From positions 23,519 to 66,792 of the forward strand of contig PBWC01000045.1 of the NCBI GenBank assembly GCA_002729095.1: a stretch of 43,274 bases of DNA, in the 5' to 3' direction. Positions within the stretch are counted from its first letter, which is position 1. The number at the start of each line of letters is the position of its first letter. Below are positions 1 to 8,523 of the stretch, one piece after another. The translations under genes were made by a program, and so were the position numbers. Source of the stretch: Methanobacteriota archaeon. Its GTDB lineage: Archaea > Thermoplasmatota > Poseidoniia > Poseidoniales > Poseidoniaceae. Below the pieces are notes generated by a model. That model did no database searches, was not told the DNA's origin, and saw only the letters and a program-made list of their open reading frames with translations.

Positions 1-2549
1 ACCTCTAATTCAATATCTCCACTGGTTCCAGTTTCGAAAGAAAACAATACTGATACATTGTAACTTGCTCCACTAGGGATAATAGGTGTTTGATCTTGCC
101 CTACAAGATTTGTAAATTCTGCATTCATTCCGTTTGGAATATTCATCGACATAGAGAATGAGTCGTCTAAATTGCCGTTGTTGAATACCTCGAAAGTCAT
201 TGTTTGCGCAATGTCTCCAGGAATATAAGATTGCTCGGATTCTCTCGTTTCAACAAATACTGCAGCAGTGTCTAAAATATCGACTTCAATGGTATAACTA
301 ACTTGGATGCTAGGGTCATCGACATTTGTAGCAATGACCTTCACATCATAATAACCGGGCTCAATACCGACCGTCATCGGCAAATGGAGGAAGAAATTGT
401 ATGTCTCACCCCATTCAGCCATAAGAGGAGTTGATTGTTCTGATTCATCTACATATGCTCCTAACAAGAAAATCGAATTGACTACACTTATTTCGTATGA
501 CTCTTGGCTATTTCCATTATTGGTCAAAGACATGAATATCAATTTTGAATTACCATTTGCATAGCCTTCAATAAATTCTCTACCGCCCTCATTGGAAAAC
601 TGGGATGTATCGGCAGAAAGAGCAAAGTCTTTCAAAATTGGAACTTCAATATTTCTAGACATTGTAGTAACTCCTACAATTTCTCCGCTAGTCCTGGTGG
701 CTCTGATTAGGACAGAAACCAATTCAGGCGCTGCTTGTGAATCAGCAGTTACATTTAGCGTTAGATCTACATACTCACCTTTAGTTAGGAACTTAGAAGT
801 AATTACTGATCCTGAATCATCATAAATCAAACCTGTCCATCCATCTCTAGAAAATGATGTTGTTAGTATAAATGTAGCATCTAAATTTCCGGTATTAGTA
901 AACTTGAATGGTATTGTTCCAGATTCACCGGGATTCAATGTCAAAGCGTTCAAACCTGTGCTTGAAGTCAGAGAAATACTGTACTGTGACTGGATTGAAA
1001 TTGTTGAAGACACTCTTGCTTTTTCACCACTGTTCTGACTGCTTGCATCAGTGAACCAAAGATCCCAAGTCTGTTGCTGAACATCGGTTCCGGGAGGTAT
1101 TGAAAGATTTGCCCAAACTTCTGTCGTTTCACCTGGACCAACTGGTGGGATAACTACATTGAAATCATTATCATTAGGATTGTCTGTATCTAGCCTAAGT
1201 TGGGGATTCATAGGATTCATCCAACTTTCGTTACTCACACTAGTTTCTACCTTGAACTGGACATTCTTATACCCATTATTGGTGACCATACATTTCCAAG
1301 AAAGAAGCCCTCCGGGGTACCCGTCAAAACCATTTGATGGATTATCACAGTCAGCAGTAAGGGTGTAGTTGTCTACTTTTGAAACCCCAAACTGAATAAA
1401 GTCATCAAAGTGCATACCTTGAGTCGCTCCAGAACTATCCGATTTGAAAACTAGTCCAAAAGTCCATGAGTTGCCACCTAAAAACAAATCAGGATTAGCC
1501 AAGGTTGGTATTTGAGACCACACATCCTGCGGATCCCACGAGAAATTTTTCCATTGGTTAGGAGCCGGGCTTGGATTTCCATTAGCCAAATCCCAATGAA
1601 CCGATGACATTGCATCAGAGAAATTACCATTATTTCTCCAAAATTCGAGATATGCAGCATCTCCTGCTCCCATTGTACCCCATGCTTGAACATGAATTTG
1701 TGATGAGATATAGTTAGTCGATTGGAATAATGTTCTACATACTGGAATTCCATATTGATTAGTCATTCCGGTATCAAGTTGATCAGTACCACAATTAACT
1801 GACGGATTGTAATAAGATTGTACAAGTCTATCAAAAGCGCTAGATGGATAGGTGTTTCCTGAAGTGGACATTCTCCAGTGAGAAGAACCTACTGCGCCGC
1901 CAGTAGTATCCTCTGACCAGGAACCGATTGCGTTAGCATCTCCCCCTCCTACAGGATATCTAGCAGAGCGGAAGGTTTCTGATGAGCCAGAGGCTGTTCC
2001 ATCAAAAATATCTTTAGAAACTGCAACTGGAACTACTTTTGATTTTACATCATTGTCGTTACGATCATCAGCAGTAAAGTTAACAGATGCTCTAAGAATT
2101 ATTCCTCCTGTTAGTTCATTAGTAGTCGTATTCAATATCGAATGTGCTTCATTGGCAGTCCAAAGAATAACATTGGTATCTTTAGCTTGTCCAGCCATAT
2201 CTCCAGTAACCCAATAAAAAGTCTCGATTACAAAACCAATAGGGTGAACAATTTCCAGTTTAGCTTGGGTCTGTTTTGGAGGAGATGTTGGTTGTCCATC
2301 CCTGAAAACTTTAATTTCAACTTCTAATCTTTCTCCTTGCATTACATAATCAACTACTGAACCATCTGGTTGAACCCATTGCTCAGGACCAACCGATTCA
2401 TTACCAACTACTATACTAAAAATACTAAAATCATCTTTTGAACCACCTTTGGCGGAGGCTGCTTCTGCTGGAGTAGCGTAAAATGCTGAAAGCGAACTAA
2501 ACAAAAAAAGAGCAACTAGAGTCAAAGAAGTCAGGCGGCGCATCTGCAT
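1..2549 (-). CDS. Large secreted multi-domain beta-sandwich protein (C-terminus beyond window edge)
   Basis: This open frame is absent from the ORF track because it runs off the left edge, but it reads without a stop for about 849 codons. It begins MQMRRLTSLTLVALFLF, a typical signal peptide, with a second in-frame ATG at 2543. Residues about 240-385 have two cysteines and end in MHFDDFIQFG, which resembles the MAM/concanavalin-like domains found in secreted peptidases and adhesins. After that come at least four Ig-like, CARDB-type segments marked by repeated phrases such as NPGESGTIPFKFTNTGN and FEVFNNGNLDDSF. No catalytic motif is visible in the part present. It is most likely a surface or exported protein that binds polymers or other proteins. 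A TATA-like CATATG lies about 29 bp upstream of the 2549 start, which suits a leaderless mRNA. It is last in a run of minus-strand genes. Confidence 0.85.
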   Translation of the reverse strand, partial: MQMRRLTSLTLVALFLFSSLSAFYATPAEAASAKGGSKDDFSIFSIVVGNESVGPEQWVQPDGSVVDYVMQGERLEVEIKVFRDGQPTSPPKQTQAKLEIVHPIGFVIETFYWVTGDMAGQAKDTNVILWTANEAHSILNTTTNELTGGIILRASVNFTADDRNDNDVKSKVVPVAVSKDIFDGTASGSSETFRSARYPVGGGDANAIGSWSEDTTGGAVGSSHWRMSTSGNTYPSSAFDRLVQSYYNPSVNCGTDQLDTGMTNQYGIPVCRTLFQSTNYISSQIHVQAWGTMGAGDAAYLEFWRNNGNFSDAMSSVHWDLANGNPSPAPNQWKNFSWDPQDVWSQIPTLANPDLFLGGNSWTFGLVFKSDSSGATQGMHFDDFIQFGVSKVDNYTLTADCDNPSNGFDGYPGGLLSWKCMVTNNGYKNVQFKVETSVSNESWMNPMNPQLRLDTDNPNDNDFNVVIPPVGPGETTEVWANLSIPPGTDVQQQTWDLWFTDASSQNSGEKARVSSTISIQSQYSISLTSSTGLNALTLNPGESGTIPFKFTNTGNLDATFILTTSFSRDGWTGLIYDDSGSVITSKFLTKGEYVDLTLNVTADSQAAPELVSVLIRATRTSGEIVGVTTMSRNIEVPILKDFALSADTSQFSNEGGREFIEGYANGNSKLIFMSLTNNGNSQESYEISVVNSIFLLGAYVDESEQSTPLMAEWGETYNFFLHLPMTVGIEPGYYDVKVIATNVDDPSIQVSYTIEVDILDTAAVFVETRESEQSYIPGDIAQTMTFEVFNNGNLDDSFSMSMNIPNGMNAEFTNLVGQDQTPIIPSGASYNVSVLFSFETGTSGDIELE

Positions 2550-2623
2550 CAACAATTACGCGATATGCATTCGACATATGAACTTCATTGATTATTGAGC
2601 CTCCAATTAGACGCGTTTTATCG

Positions 2624-3856
2624 CTAATTTTTCTCTAAGCCTGTAATCGAAGGCTCATCATAGGAAGGTTTAGAATTTTCATATGATTCATCTTCGAAGA
2701 ACATGTTTGGATCAAAAATATTAGATTCTTCAGCAATTTCAGTAGCATCAATTTCTTCTAAATCGTCGTTTAATCTTTGATTAAACTGCTCATTATCAAA
2801 GGATTGTGAGACAATTTCTTCACCTAATTGTTGTTGAGGTAAGTCAACCATTGCTACTTTATTTACCGCTGCAATACTTGCTGCTGCAATGGTTTGAGCG
2901 CCTTTGATAACTATGCTACTAGGGGATGTTGATTCTTCAATTTCTTTTTTATTTTCACCTTTCTGGACTTCCAGCATCCATTCAGGCGGCTCTCCTGAAC
3001 CTGCGCCCAGTACAGCAAGAGTTGTAAAGGTTGCAAGAGGAATTACCGCCAGTGCTGCTATTAAATCTAAAAATGATGTTTCAGGAATGGAACCTATATC
3101 CAATGTAGATTGAAAGAATGTTTTTTCCAAATCTATATTTAATTCTAAATCTGAACCTAACCATCCTATTACCACGACACTTGCAATTCTTCCCATCAAC
3201 CAAAGTATCAATACTGGAGCTAGCCAAGAAATCTTTGTCATTGAAATCAACCATTTTCTGGTGAATGACGCAATTCCAATGTAACGCTTGGCAATAATCG
3301 GGAAGTATTTCATTATGACCATCAATATCGCTAAGTATAAAATTAAGGCCAATTCTAATTTTCTACTTTCATGCATGAATGATTCTGGTATCAATAAAAC
3401 CATTGCTAAAGGGACCGTTGCTAACATTACCTGGAAAGGTACGGCCAAAAGTATAAGTCCGCCGTGTGTAGAAATTATTGAATGACCATCCAACCACCGG
3501 TTGTGTGCCAAGACAGATATCTGTCCATGGGGGGATTTCGAATATTGAATTCTCGATGAGCGCCTTTCAGCTGCACTGCCTGGTGACCTTGAGAAACCGA
3601 AATACTTCCTCCAACCTCCCTTTTCAACAACTGAAACCGGAGTGAAACCCCCTAATATTAACGCCAATAGTAATGCAATCATACCATATATCAAGGATGC
3701 AGTTCCAATCCAAGGCATCATTTCTTTATCGAAGGACATTGTGACATTATCATCTGAAAAATCAAACTTGACTAAATATGTTAAAGAAAAAGCAACCAGT
3801 GGTGTAAGAAAAACTTGACACATCGCAACAAATGTCAACCAAATTCTGGCGCTCAT
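2624..3856 (-). CDS. Multi-pass membrane protein of unknown function with acidic C-terminal tail
   Basis: I do not recognise the family. The ORF track starts at 3883 (MGRYSRRKP), but a strong GAGGAG Shine-Dalgarno sits 7 nt before the next in-frame ATG at 3856, so the protein probably begins MSARIWLTF (410 aa). About six or seven hydrophobic segments occupy the first 310 residues: two near residues 5-70, then a soluble Arg-rich loop (residues 75-130), then a block of four or five helices. The last 100 residues are polar and acidic with no hydrophobic stretch (for example ATEIAEESNIFD), probably disordered and cytosolic. It follows the 205-aa membrane protein in the same direction, with a gap of about 100 nt, and may be co-transcribed with it. 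Membrane location is clear; function is not. Confidence 0.8.
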   Translation of the reverse strand: MSARIWLTFVAMCQVFLTPLVAFSLTYLVKFDFSDDNVTMSFDKEMMPWIGTASLIYGMIALLLALILGGFTPVSVVEKGGWRKYFGFSRSPGSAAERRSSRIQYSKSPHGQISVLAHNRWLDGHSIISTHGGLILLAVPFQVMLATVPLAMVLLIPESFMHESRKLELALILYLAILMVIMKYFPIIAKRYIGIASFTRKWLISMTKISWLAPVLILWLMGRIASVVVIGWLGSDLELNIDLEKTFFQSTLDIGSIPETSFLDLIAALAVIPLATFTTLAVLGAGSGEPPEWMLEVQKGENKKEIEESTSPSSIVIKGAQTIAAASIAAVNKVAMVDLPQQQLGEEIVSQSFDNEQFNQRLNDDLEEIDATEIAEESNIFDPNMFFEDESYENSKPSYDEPSITGLEKN

Positions 3857-3863
3857 CGGTTTT

Positions 3864-3869
3864 CTCCTC
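3864..3869 (-). promoter_or_regulatory. Shine-Dalgarno GAGGAG deciding the start of the 2624-3856 gene
   Basis: On the minus strand GAGGAG lies 7 nt before ATG at 3856. The upstream start at 3883 used by the ORF track has no comparable site, so the shorter protein is favoured. Confidence 0.6.
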
Positions 3870-3959
3870 GAATAACGCCCCATAGGGTTACGGATATTTC
3901 ATCTATTGACAAAGATTACTCTAGATAAAACTAAGAAAAAACCCATTTGAGAGTGAAAT

Positions 3960-4577
3960 TTACTCTTCGGAATCATCTATTCTTGTTTCTTTTTTGTTAA
4001 ATTCTGCATCAAACATTGGATAACCGTCTGTAGAAAGTAATCGAATAGTTCCCATTAAAAATCCGTCACTTCTTTTTCGACCTAAATCTGGCCTAAACAG
4101 ATCATCTAATTTCTTCTCGCATGAGATACAATATATGCCGCTCAGCATCCAACTTGGAGATGGATATTCACAACATTTAGAATCCGATTTACTTTCATTA
4201 ATCACTAACTGAATCCTCTCGGCCATTTCTAAAGTCCACGGAGGCTTAGGCCCACCAATAAAAACCTGTAAACGTGAAAGTAAAAACCAACCTGATGAAA
4301 TCCATAACCCAAAACCAAAAGGAACATTACCCCACCTAACAGAAACAAGACCGAAGGCTAAGGGTACAATACTAACAACCAATCCAAGCCAGTAAAACAT
4401 TCTCATGTGAAGAATTCTCTGTGTTAGATATGGTGAAAGCGGAATAGGCTCAGGATGAGGTGGGAAATTAGTATTGAAGCCTTTCCCTCTAGTAATTAGG
4501 ATTCCGGGTAGACGTGGAAAGATGAATGCAATAATGAATCCAGCAACAAAATATAGAGTAGATGATAGAATTGACAT
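3960..4577 (-). CDS. Small membrane protein with C-terminal cysteine-containing domain
   Basis: This is a 205-aa protein of unrecognised family. An N-terminal hydrophobic helix (residues 3-25) is followed, after a polar stretch, by two more hydrophobic segments around residues 58-105. The soluble C-terminal half has four cysteines, a CC pair and a CxxC (YCISCEKKL) some 15-18 residues later, which could form a small zinc site. It starts 9 nt after the aminotransferase stop codon, so the two are probably on one transcript. Nothing identifies its substrate or partner. The sequence shows only a membrane-anchored protein with a possible metal-binding cytoplasmic tail. Confidence 0.75.
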   Translation of the reverse strand: MSILSSTLYFVAGFIIAFIFPRLPGILITRGKGFNTNFPPHPEPIPLSPYLTQRILHMRMFYWLGLVVSIVPLAFGLVSVRWGNVPFGFGLWISSGWFLLSRLQVFIGGPKPPWTLEMAERIQLVINESKSDSKCCEYPSPSWMLSGIYCISCEKKLDDLFRPDLGRKRSDGFLMGTIRLLSTDGYPMFDAEFNKKETRIDDSEE

Positions 4578-4586
4578 AAAATCACA

Positions 4587-5735
4587 TCACTTACTGTTCA
4601 ATCTCTTCAGAGTCCGTTCTAATTTATCCATTCCCCTGGAAATCTCATCTTTAGATATGGTATAGGCAAATCTCAAATGTCCTTCGCCAGATGGCCCGAA
4701 AGCTGAACCAGGTGAGCATAGAACGCCATCTTTAAGAATTTCTAGGGCAAGTTCTTCGGAATTAAAACCCTCAACCTTGATCCTTGGAAATACGTAAATT
4801 GCACCTTTTGGTTTATGACACTCAACACCCGGCATTGAATTCAGACGTTCTACAATTAATTCACAGCGTTCCTTGAATTCATTAGCAATCTCATCTGGAT
4901 AGTCGGATGCTTCATTCATTGCTTCAAGAACTGCATATTGCATCGCATCATTGGAACATGCAGTGATGTAGTATTGCATTTTAATTATCTGATTCATCGC
5001 TTCAAGATTTGTAGAAATAATGTATCCAATCCTCCACCCTGTCATAGCGAAGGTTTTGGAAAAAGAGTTAACAAGCAACGTTTTATGATAATTAGTCCCC
5101 ATAAATGAAACATGCTTTCCTTCAAACACTATTCGATCATATACTTCATCTGAAATTATCCATAAATCATGTTTTTTGGCAAACTCTAGTAACTCATCTC
5201 TTTGTAGTTTATTTAGGGTACCTCCCGTTGGATTACTAGGGAAATTATACAATATTGCAACGGTATTTTCGTCAACTAACTGTTCAAGTTCATCAACTTG
5301 AGGAATGAATTCATGCTCGAATTTACATGGATAATAAAGTGCCTCTCCTCCTGAAATGGATACATCAGGTCCATACAATGGGAAGTACGGCTCGGGCAGT
5401 AAAACATTATCTCCTGGGTTGACTATCGTCAAGAATATATTTAGTAGGGCATTAGTTCCTGACATTGTTATACAAACATTATCAGCACCCATTCCTGTTT
5501 GATAATCATTCCAAGATTGGGCTATCTTTTCTCTAAGTTTTGGAAGGCCGGCTGTTGTAGTATATTTGTTATGACCTTCTAACATAGCGTTGTAAAATGC
5601 TTCAATTGCTTGCTTTGGCGGTTGGAAATCGGGTTCTCCTAAACCGAATGAAATTACATCATCGCCAGCGAGGTCAAACATTTTTCGAACGCCAGTTGGC
5701 TGTATCGATAATGCTCTATCACTAAATGTCCTCAA
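4587..5735 (-). CDS. Class I PLP-dependent aminotransferase (aspartate aminotransferase family)
   Basis: This 382-aa protein matches the fold-type I aminotransferases related to archaeal aspartate/aromatic aminotransferases. These swap an amino group between an amino acid and 2-oxoglutarate in the cytosol. Visible motifs are the substrate segment SFGLGEPDF (residues 29-37), the PLP-contacting SDEVYD (195-200), the Schiff-base lysine K227 in NSFSKTFAMTGWR, and a C-terminal GHLRFAY that should carry the carboxylate-binding arginine. Length is normal. The start is a TTG: an in-frame stop lies just upstream, and the next ATG (residue 19) would remove the conserved SDRALSIQPTGVRK segment. It begins 11 nt after the protease stop, implying co-transcription. 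The exact substrate (Asp, Ala or aromatic) cannot be read from the sequence. Confidence 0.92.
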   Translation of the reverse strand: MRTFSDRALSIQPTGVRKMFDLAGDDVISFGLGEPDFQPPKQAIEAFYNAMLEGHNKYTTTAGLPKLREKIAQSWNDYQTGMGADNVCITMSGTNALLNIFLTIVNPGDNVLLPEPYFPLYGPDVSISGGEALYYPCKFEHEFIPQVDELEQLVDENTVAILYNFPSNPTGGTLNKLQRDELLEFAKKHDLWIISDEVYDRIVFEGKHVSFMGTNYHKTLLVNSFSKTFAMTGWRIGYIISTNLEAMNQIIKMQYYITACSNDAMQYAVLEAMNEASDYPDEIANEFKERCELIVERLNSMPGVECHKPKGAIYVFPRIKVEGFNSEELALEILKDGVLCSPGSAFGPSGEGHLRFAYTISKDEISRGMDKLERTLKRLNSK

Positions 5736-5746
5736 GTTATCACAAC

Positions 5747-7936
5747 CTAACTTTTCTTATCCTCTATCAATTCAGCATCTACAACTAAAGCCATTTCATA
5801 GTCCTTGTCAAGTACTTCATCAATGGTCTCGTCAGAAGTGGAGATTAGTAGGGATGGCTTTTCTGTTTTAGAGTTGAATAGTAACACCATAATTAGTACA
5901 ATAAGCATTGAACTTGCAACAAGAATGAACGTGTTGTAGCTCATCGAAGAACTTTCCTCAATACCATTTCCTTGGACTGTTAACATGATTGGAAGAGATT
6001 GCCCCTCATCACTCAATCCACGTATTTCAATAACGACGTCTCTTTCAGGGAGTTTATCTAAATCAAGTCCGATTGTCCATTCAAATCTTTCCAAAGGACC
6101 TAGAGGGTTTTCTGACTGATTGAAAGACGCGCTCATCCATTCACCGCCGTCAATTCGATATTCTACTGCATTAACTGAACCCATTTGATTCCATGCTAAT
6201 CCGGTGATTATGTACATCCCAGAATCCGTATTCGAAGTATTATTGGTAACTGTTGGTAGAGTGGCATGGACTTGAGTATAAACATCAATTTGGTCAGTTA
6301 GGTTTTGTTCTTTTAGTTGTATTGCAAGTTTTGTAGCCTCATAGGCATCAACAAGCCCCCAGCCAAAATCTCTATTCCAGAAAGGATCTACATCGGGCTG
6401 AGTTGGTTCTCCCTTTCTTTCAGCAGTAAATTTGATTATTTCCTTCATTTGTTCGGGACTAAGGTCTTCATTTGCTTCAATCATCAATGCTAATATCCCA
6501 GAAACTGAGGGAGTTGCGTAAGATGTTCCAGAACCTCGGCTGGTATACGTATTTTCAGAGGCGTCACCTCCGGCTGAGTTACTACAGCCTCCTGAAGTTA
6601 CACAGCCTTCAGCTTGAATGATATTTGTTCCCGGAGCAGATATCTCCGGCTTGAGTTCATCGAGTGGATTGCTATCCCCATTATCCTTTCTTGGGCCTCT
6701 AGATGAATAGGATGCAACTGTATCATCGCTTCTATCTACGGTATTGCCATCATCAGATGCTCCAACAGTGATAGATAACGAAGAGGAACCCATTCCGGAT
6801 AACCCATCATTACTTGGACCATCATTACCCGCAGCAACACTTACTACAACTCCTTCTTCCATAGCAACATCAAGAATCATACTGTGCATGTCTGTACCGT
6901 CTGAGCCACCGTCTTCATGTGAAGTAATTCCCCAAGAAAGTGAAATTATGTCTATTCCGTGCAGACTTTCATCTACTCCTTCCCAAGCCGTATCTTTGTT
7001 ATCGATAATCCATTGTAATCCATTCATAGCGGATTCATATGCTTCTTGCTCAACTAGATAATTTTCGAAAGGCCCTGCTCCAACGTCAGTGCCTATTCTA
7101 ACATCGATAAGTGAAGATTCGGGTGCAGAACCATAAAATTCACTTTGACTACCGTCTGCTTCCAAGCCAGTTGCCGAAGACATACCTATGCACGCTGTTC
7201 CGTGTTGATTACCATCATCAGGGTCAAACGAACCATCATCTTGTCTAGCACCTGCGCCAGCAAGAATACATCTAGGCACGTCTGTGTGCATGTAACATAC
7301 TGGATCATATCCTGCAACAAACTTTCCAGCTAAACCTGGATGCTCATTATCGACTCCAGTATCAACCATTGCGATGTTTACTCCTTTACCAGTAACTCCA
7401 AAATCCCAAGCACCGTTAGGGTAAACTGAAGAGTTTCTTGCTTTGACATTTTGAGTTTGAACATCGCCGTAAAACACCACCATTCCATATCTGTGAACCA
7501 TAACAACATCTTCTAGAGAAGCAATAGTCGTTGCTAATTCGGGGTCAACAAAACCGATTAGAACTCCGTTAACCGATTCGATAACATCTCGAACTTCTAG
7601 ACCAAGCGATTCTAAATCTTGTATATGTTTGTCATTTACTTCTTCTGAATACGAAATTGCCATACCAACAGGTTCGGTTTCAAATTCTATAGAGTCGTGA
7701 ATATAGTTGTTGTTTTTATCTAACGAAGAACTTTCCCACCAAGGTGTGTCATCGCTTACCCAAGTAGGCTCAAGTTGTTGAGGGACATCAAAAGTAGAAC
7801 CTATTGGGTGCCATGATTGTTGATAGGGATCAACAGTAAACCATTTACTATTCTCAGATTTATTATCCAGTGTTAGTGAGCCAGTAATTGGGCTCAACAT
7901 CAGTGTGAAAAGAAAAAATGCAATCAAACGCTTCAT
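5747..7936 (-). CDS. Membrane-anchored subtilisin-like serine protease (peptidase S8)
   Basis: This 729-aa exported protease has a signal peptide (residues 1-20) and a region resembling an I9-type propeptide (about 90-160). The S8 catalytic domain spans about 180-520: Asp192 in AMVDTGVD, His245 in DGNQHGTA, oxyanion Asn371 in AAGNDG and Ser472 in GSGTSYATP. All catalytic residues are intact. A beta-rich domain follows, then a single transmembrane helix near residues 675-695 and a short acidic cytoplasmic tail, so the enzyme should sit on the outer face of the membrane. Extra cysteines (such as those in the EGCVTSGGC loop) may form disulfides. GAGGGAGAG lies just before the ATG. Secreted S8 proteases suit a heterotroph living on dissolved protein. 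Confidence 0.95.
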   Translation of the reverse strand: MKRLIAFFLFTLMLSPITGSLTLDNKSENSKWFTVDPYQQSWHPIGSTFDVPQQLEPTWVSDDTPWWESSSLDKNNNYIHDSIEFETEPVGMAISYSEEVNDKHIQDLESLGLEVRDVIESVNGVLIGFVDPELATTIASLEDVVMVHRYGMVVFYGDVQTQNVKARNSSVYPNGAWDFGVTGKGVNIAMVDTGVDNEHPGLAGKFVAGYDPVCYMHTDVPRCILAGAGARQDDGSFDPDDGNQHGTACIGMSSATGLEADGSQSEFYGSAPESSLIDVRIGTDVGAGPFENYLVEQEAYESAMNGLQWIIDNKDTAWEGVDESLHGIDIISLSWGITSHEDGGSDGTDMHSMILDVAMEEGVVVSVAAGNDGPSNDGLSGMGSSSLSITVGASDDGNTVDRSDDTVASYSSRGPRKDNGDSNPLDELKPEISAPGTNIIQAEGCVTSGGCSNSAGGDASENTYTSRGSGTSYATPSVSGILALMIEANEDLSPEQMKEIIKFTAERKGEPTQPDVDPFWNRDFGWGLVDAYEATKLAIQLKEQNLTDQIDVYTQVHATLPTVTNNTSNTDSGMYIITGLAWNQMGSVNAVEYRIDGGEWMSASFNQSENPLGPLERFEWTIGLDLDKLPERDVVIEIRGLSDEGQSLPIMLTVQGNGIEESSSMSYNTFILVASSMLIVLIMVLLFNSKTEKPSLLISTSDETIDEVLDKDYEMALVVDAELIEDKKS

Positions 7937-7994
7937 GACTCTCCCTCATACCAAGCAATAACCTCTTACTCATCAAGATATTCATGGTTTGTTA

Positions 7995-8180
7995 TGGTGG
8001 GAGCAGAGGGATTTGAACCCCCCCCAGCGGATTTCTTCTGAAACCACCCAGTTTTCATGGGCAAGGTCTGCAGGATGCAACAGGTCGGCGCTCCAGTTGG
8101 TCATCAACTTCAGCAAACCCACTCGTCTTCATTCCTGTGCAACTGGAGCCCGCGATACTACCAAGCTATACTATACTCCC
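7995..8180 (-). tRNA. tRNA-Trp(CCA) with 110-nt intron
   Basis: The minus strand folds as a full tRNA. The acceptor stem is GGGAGTA/TGCTCCC with discriminator A and an encoded CCA (7995-7997). The D stem is GTAT/GTAT with G-U pairs, and A14, G18, G19 and A21 are present. The anticodon stem GCGGG/TCCGC carries loop CT-CCA-G/A, and the T arm has TTCAAAT. The anticodon CCA is at 8146-8144. The gene is interrupted after G37: the intron is 8142-8033, the canonical archaeal position 37/38. Mature length without CCA is 73 nt. The 5' end lies only 17 nt after the eL41 stop codon, suggesting a joint transcript. Confidence 0.95.
8033..8142 (-). ncRNA. Box C/D guide RNA inside the tRNA-Trp intron (targets C34 and U39)
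   Basis: The intron contains box C ATGAAGA (8132-8126), box D' CTGA (8113-8110), box C' TTGATGA (8107-8101) and a degenerate box D CCGA (8088-8085). These are closed by a CAGG/CCTG stem that extends to GCA/TGC with a bulge. The guide before D' (GTGGGTTTG) pairs over 9 bp, three of them G-U, with spliced tRNA positions 35-43 and puts U39 exactly five nucleotides from the box. The guide before D (CAACTGGAGC) pairs over 10 bp with unspliced GCTCCAG plus intron TTG and puts C34 at the fifth position. This matches the known Haloferax pre-tRNA-Trp system that directs 2'-O-methylation of C34 and U39. Confidence 0.88.
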
Positions 8181-8197
8181 TCGGTTCACCTTCAGAA

Positions 8198-8305
8198 TCA
8201 GTTCTTAGCCTGTCGGCGTGCACGCTTTCTACGTCGCAATTTCTTCTTGCGCCACTTCCAACGTTGATTACCAGTTTTCTTCCAAGCACGGGAGCCTCTC
8301 TTCAT
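8198..8305 (-). CDS. rpl41e: Ribosomal protein eL41-like micro-protein (35 aa)
   Basis: This 35-codon gene is too short for the ORF track. It encodes MKRGSRAWKKTGNQ followed by a tryptophan- and Arg/Lys-rich helix (RWKWRKKKLRRRKRARRQ), the composition and pattern of eL41, the tiny single-helix protein of the archaeal/eukaryotic large ribosomal subunit. It has about ten extra N-terminal residues compared with the usual 25-aa form. More than half of the residues are basic. A TATA-like ATATAT sits 30 bp before the ATG, and there is no Shine-Dalgarno, so translation is probably leaderless. Its neighbours are tRNA genes, and tRNA-Trp begins 17 nt downstream. Identity rests on composition and pattern, because such a short protein gives little else. 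Confidence 0.68.
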   Translation of the reverse strand: MKRGSRAWKKTGNQRWKWRKKKLRRRKRARRQAKN

Positions 8306-8332
8306 GGTGAACAAGCATGCCACCAACATGCC

Positions 8333-8338
8333 ATATAT
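8333..8338 (-). promoter_or_regulatory. TATA element of eL41 / tRNA-Trp unit
   Basis: CATATATG on the minus strand is centred about 30 bp before the eL41 ATG at 8305, the spacing expected for a transcript starting at or within a few nucleotides of the start codon. Confidence 0.5.
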
Positions 8339-8401
8339 GAGAGCATCGGGTAATCTAAATTGAAAATTTGATCAAAAAGTGTGCATCAAGTTAGATTTGA
8401 G

Positions 8402-8477
8402 TGGCGGACGTACCAGGATTCGAACCCGGGTCGCCGGCTTAGAAGGCCAGAGTGATATCCAACTACACTATACGTCC
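8402..8477 (-). tRNA. tRNA-Arg(TCT)
   Basis: The acceptor stem GGACGTA/TACGTCC, discriminator G and an encoded CCA (8404-8402) frame a standard cloverleaf. The anticodon arm CTGGC-CTTCTAA-GCCGG gives anticodon TCT, and the T arm is CCGGG-TTCGAAT-CCTGG. There is no intron. Length is 73 nt plus CCA. It lies 46 nt after the SprT-like gene stop in the same direction. It reads AGA codons, which are frequent in the genes of this AT-rich window. Confidence 0.95.
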
Positions 8478-8523
8478 AAGCCTGCCCAAAAGAAACTCTT
8501 TGATGAACTTTGAGGAAGAATTA

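Noticed and set aside
1478-1753. 91-aa minus-strand ORF
   Set aside because: It is a shifted frame inside the longer edge-truncated secreted protein, which reads open through the whole region.
7989-8353. Two overlapping plus-strand ORFs of 92 and 98 aa
   Set aside because: They are antisense to tRNA-Trp with its intron and to the eL41-like gene; neither shows a domain or a ribosome-binding site.
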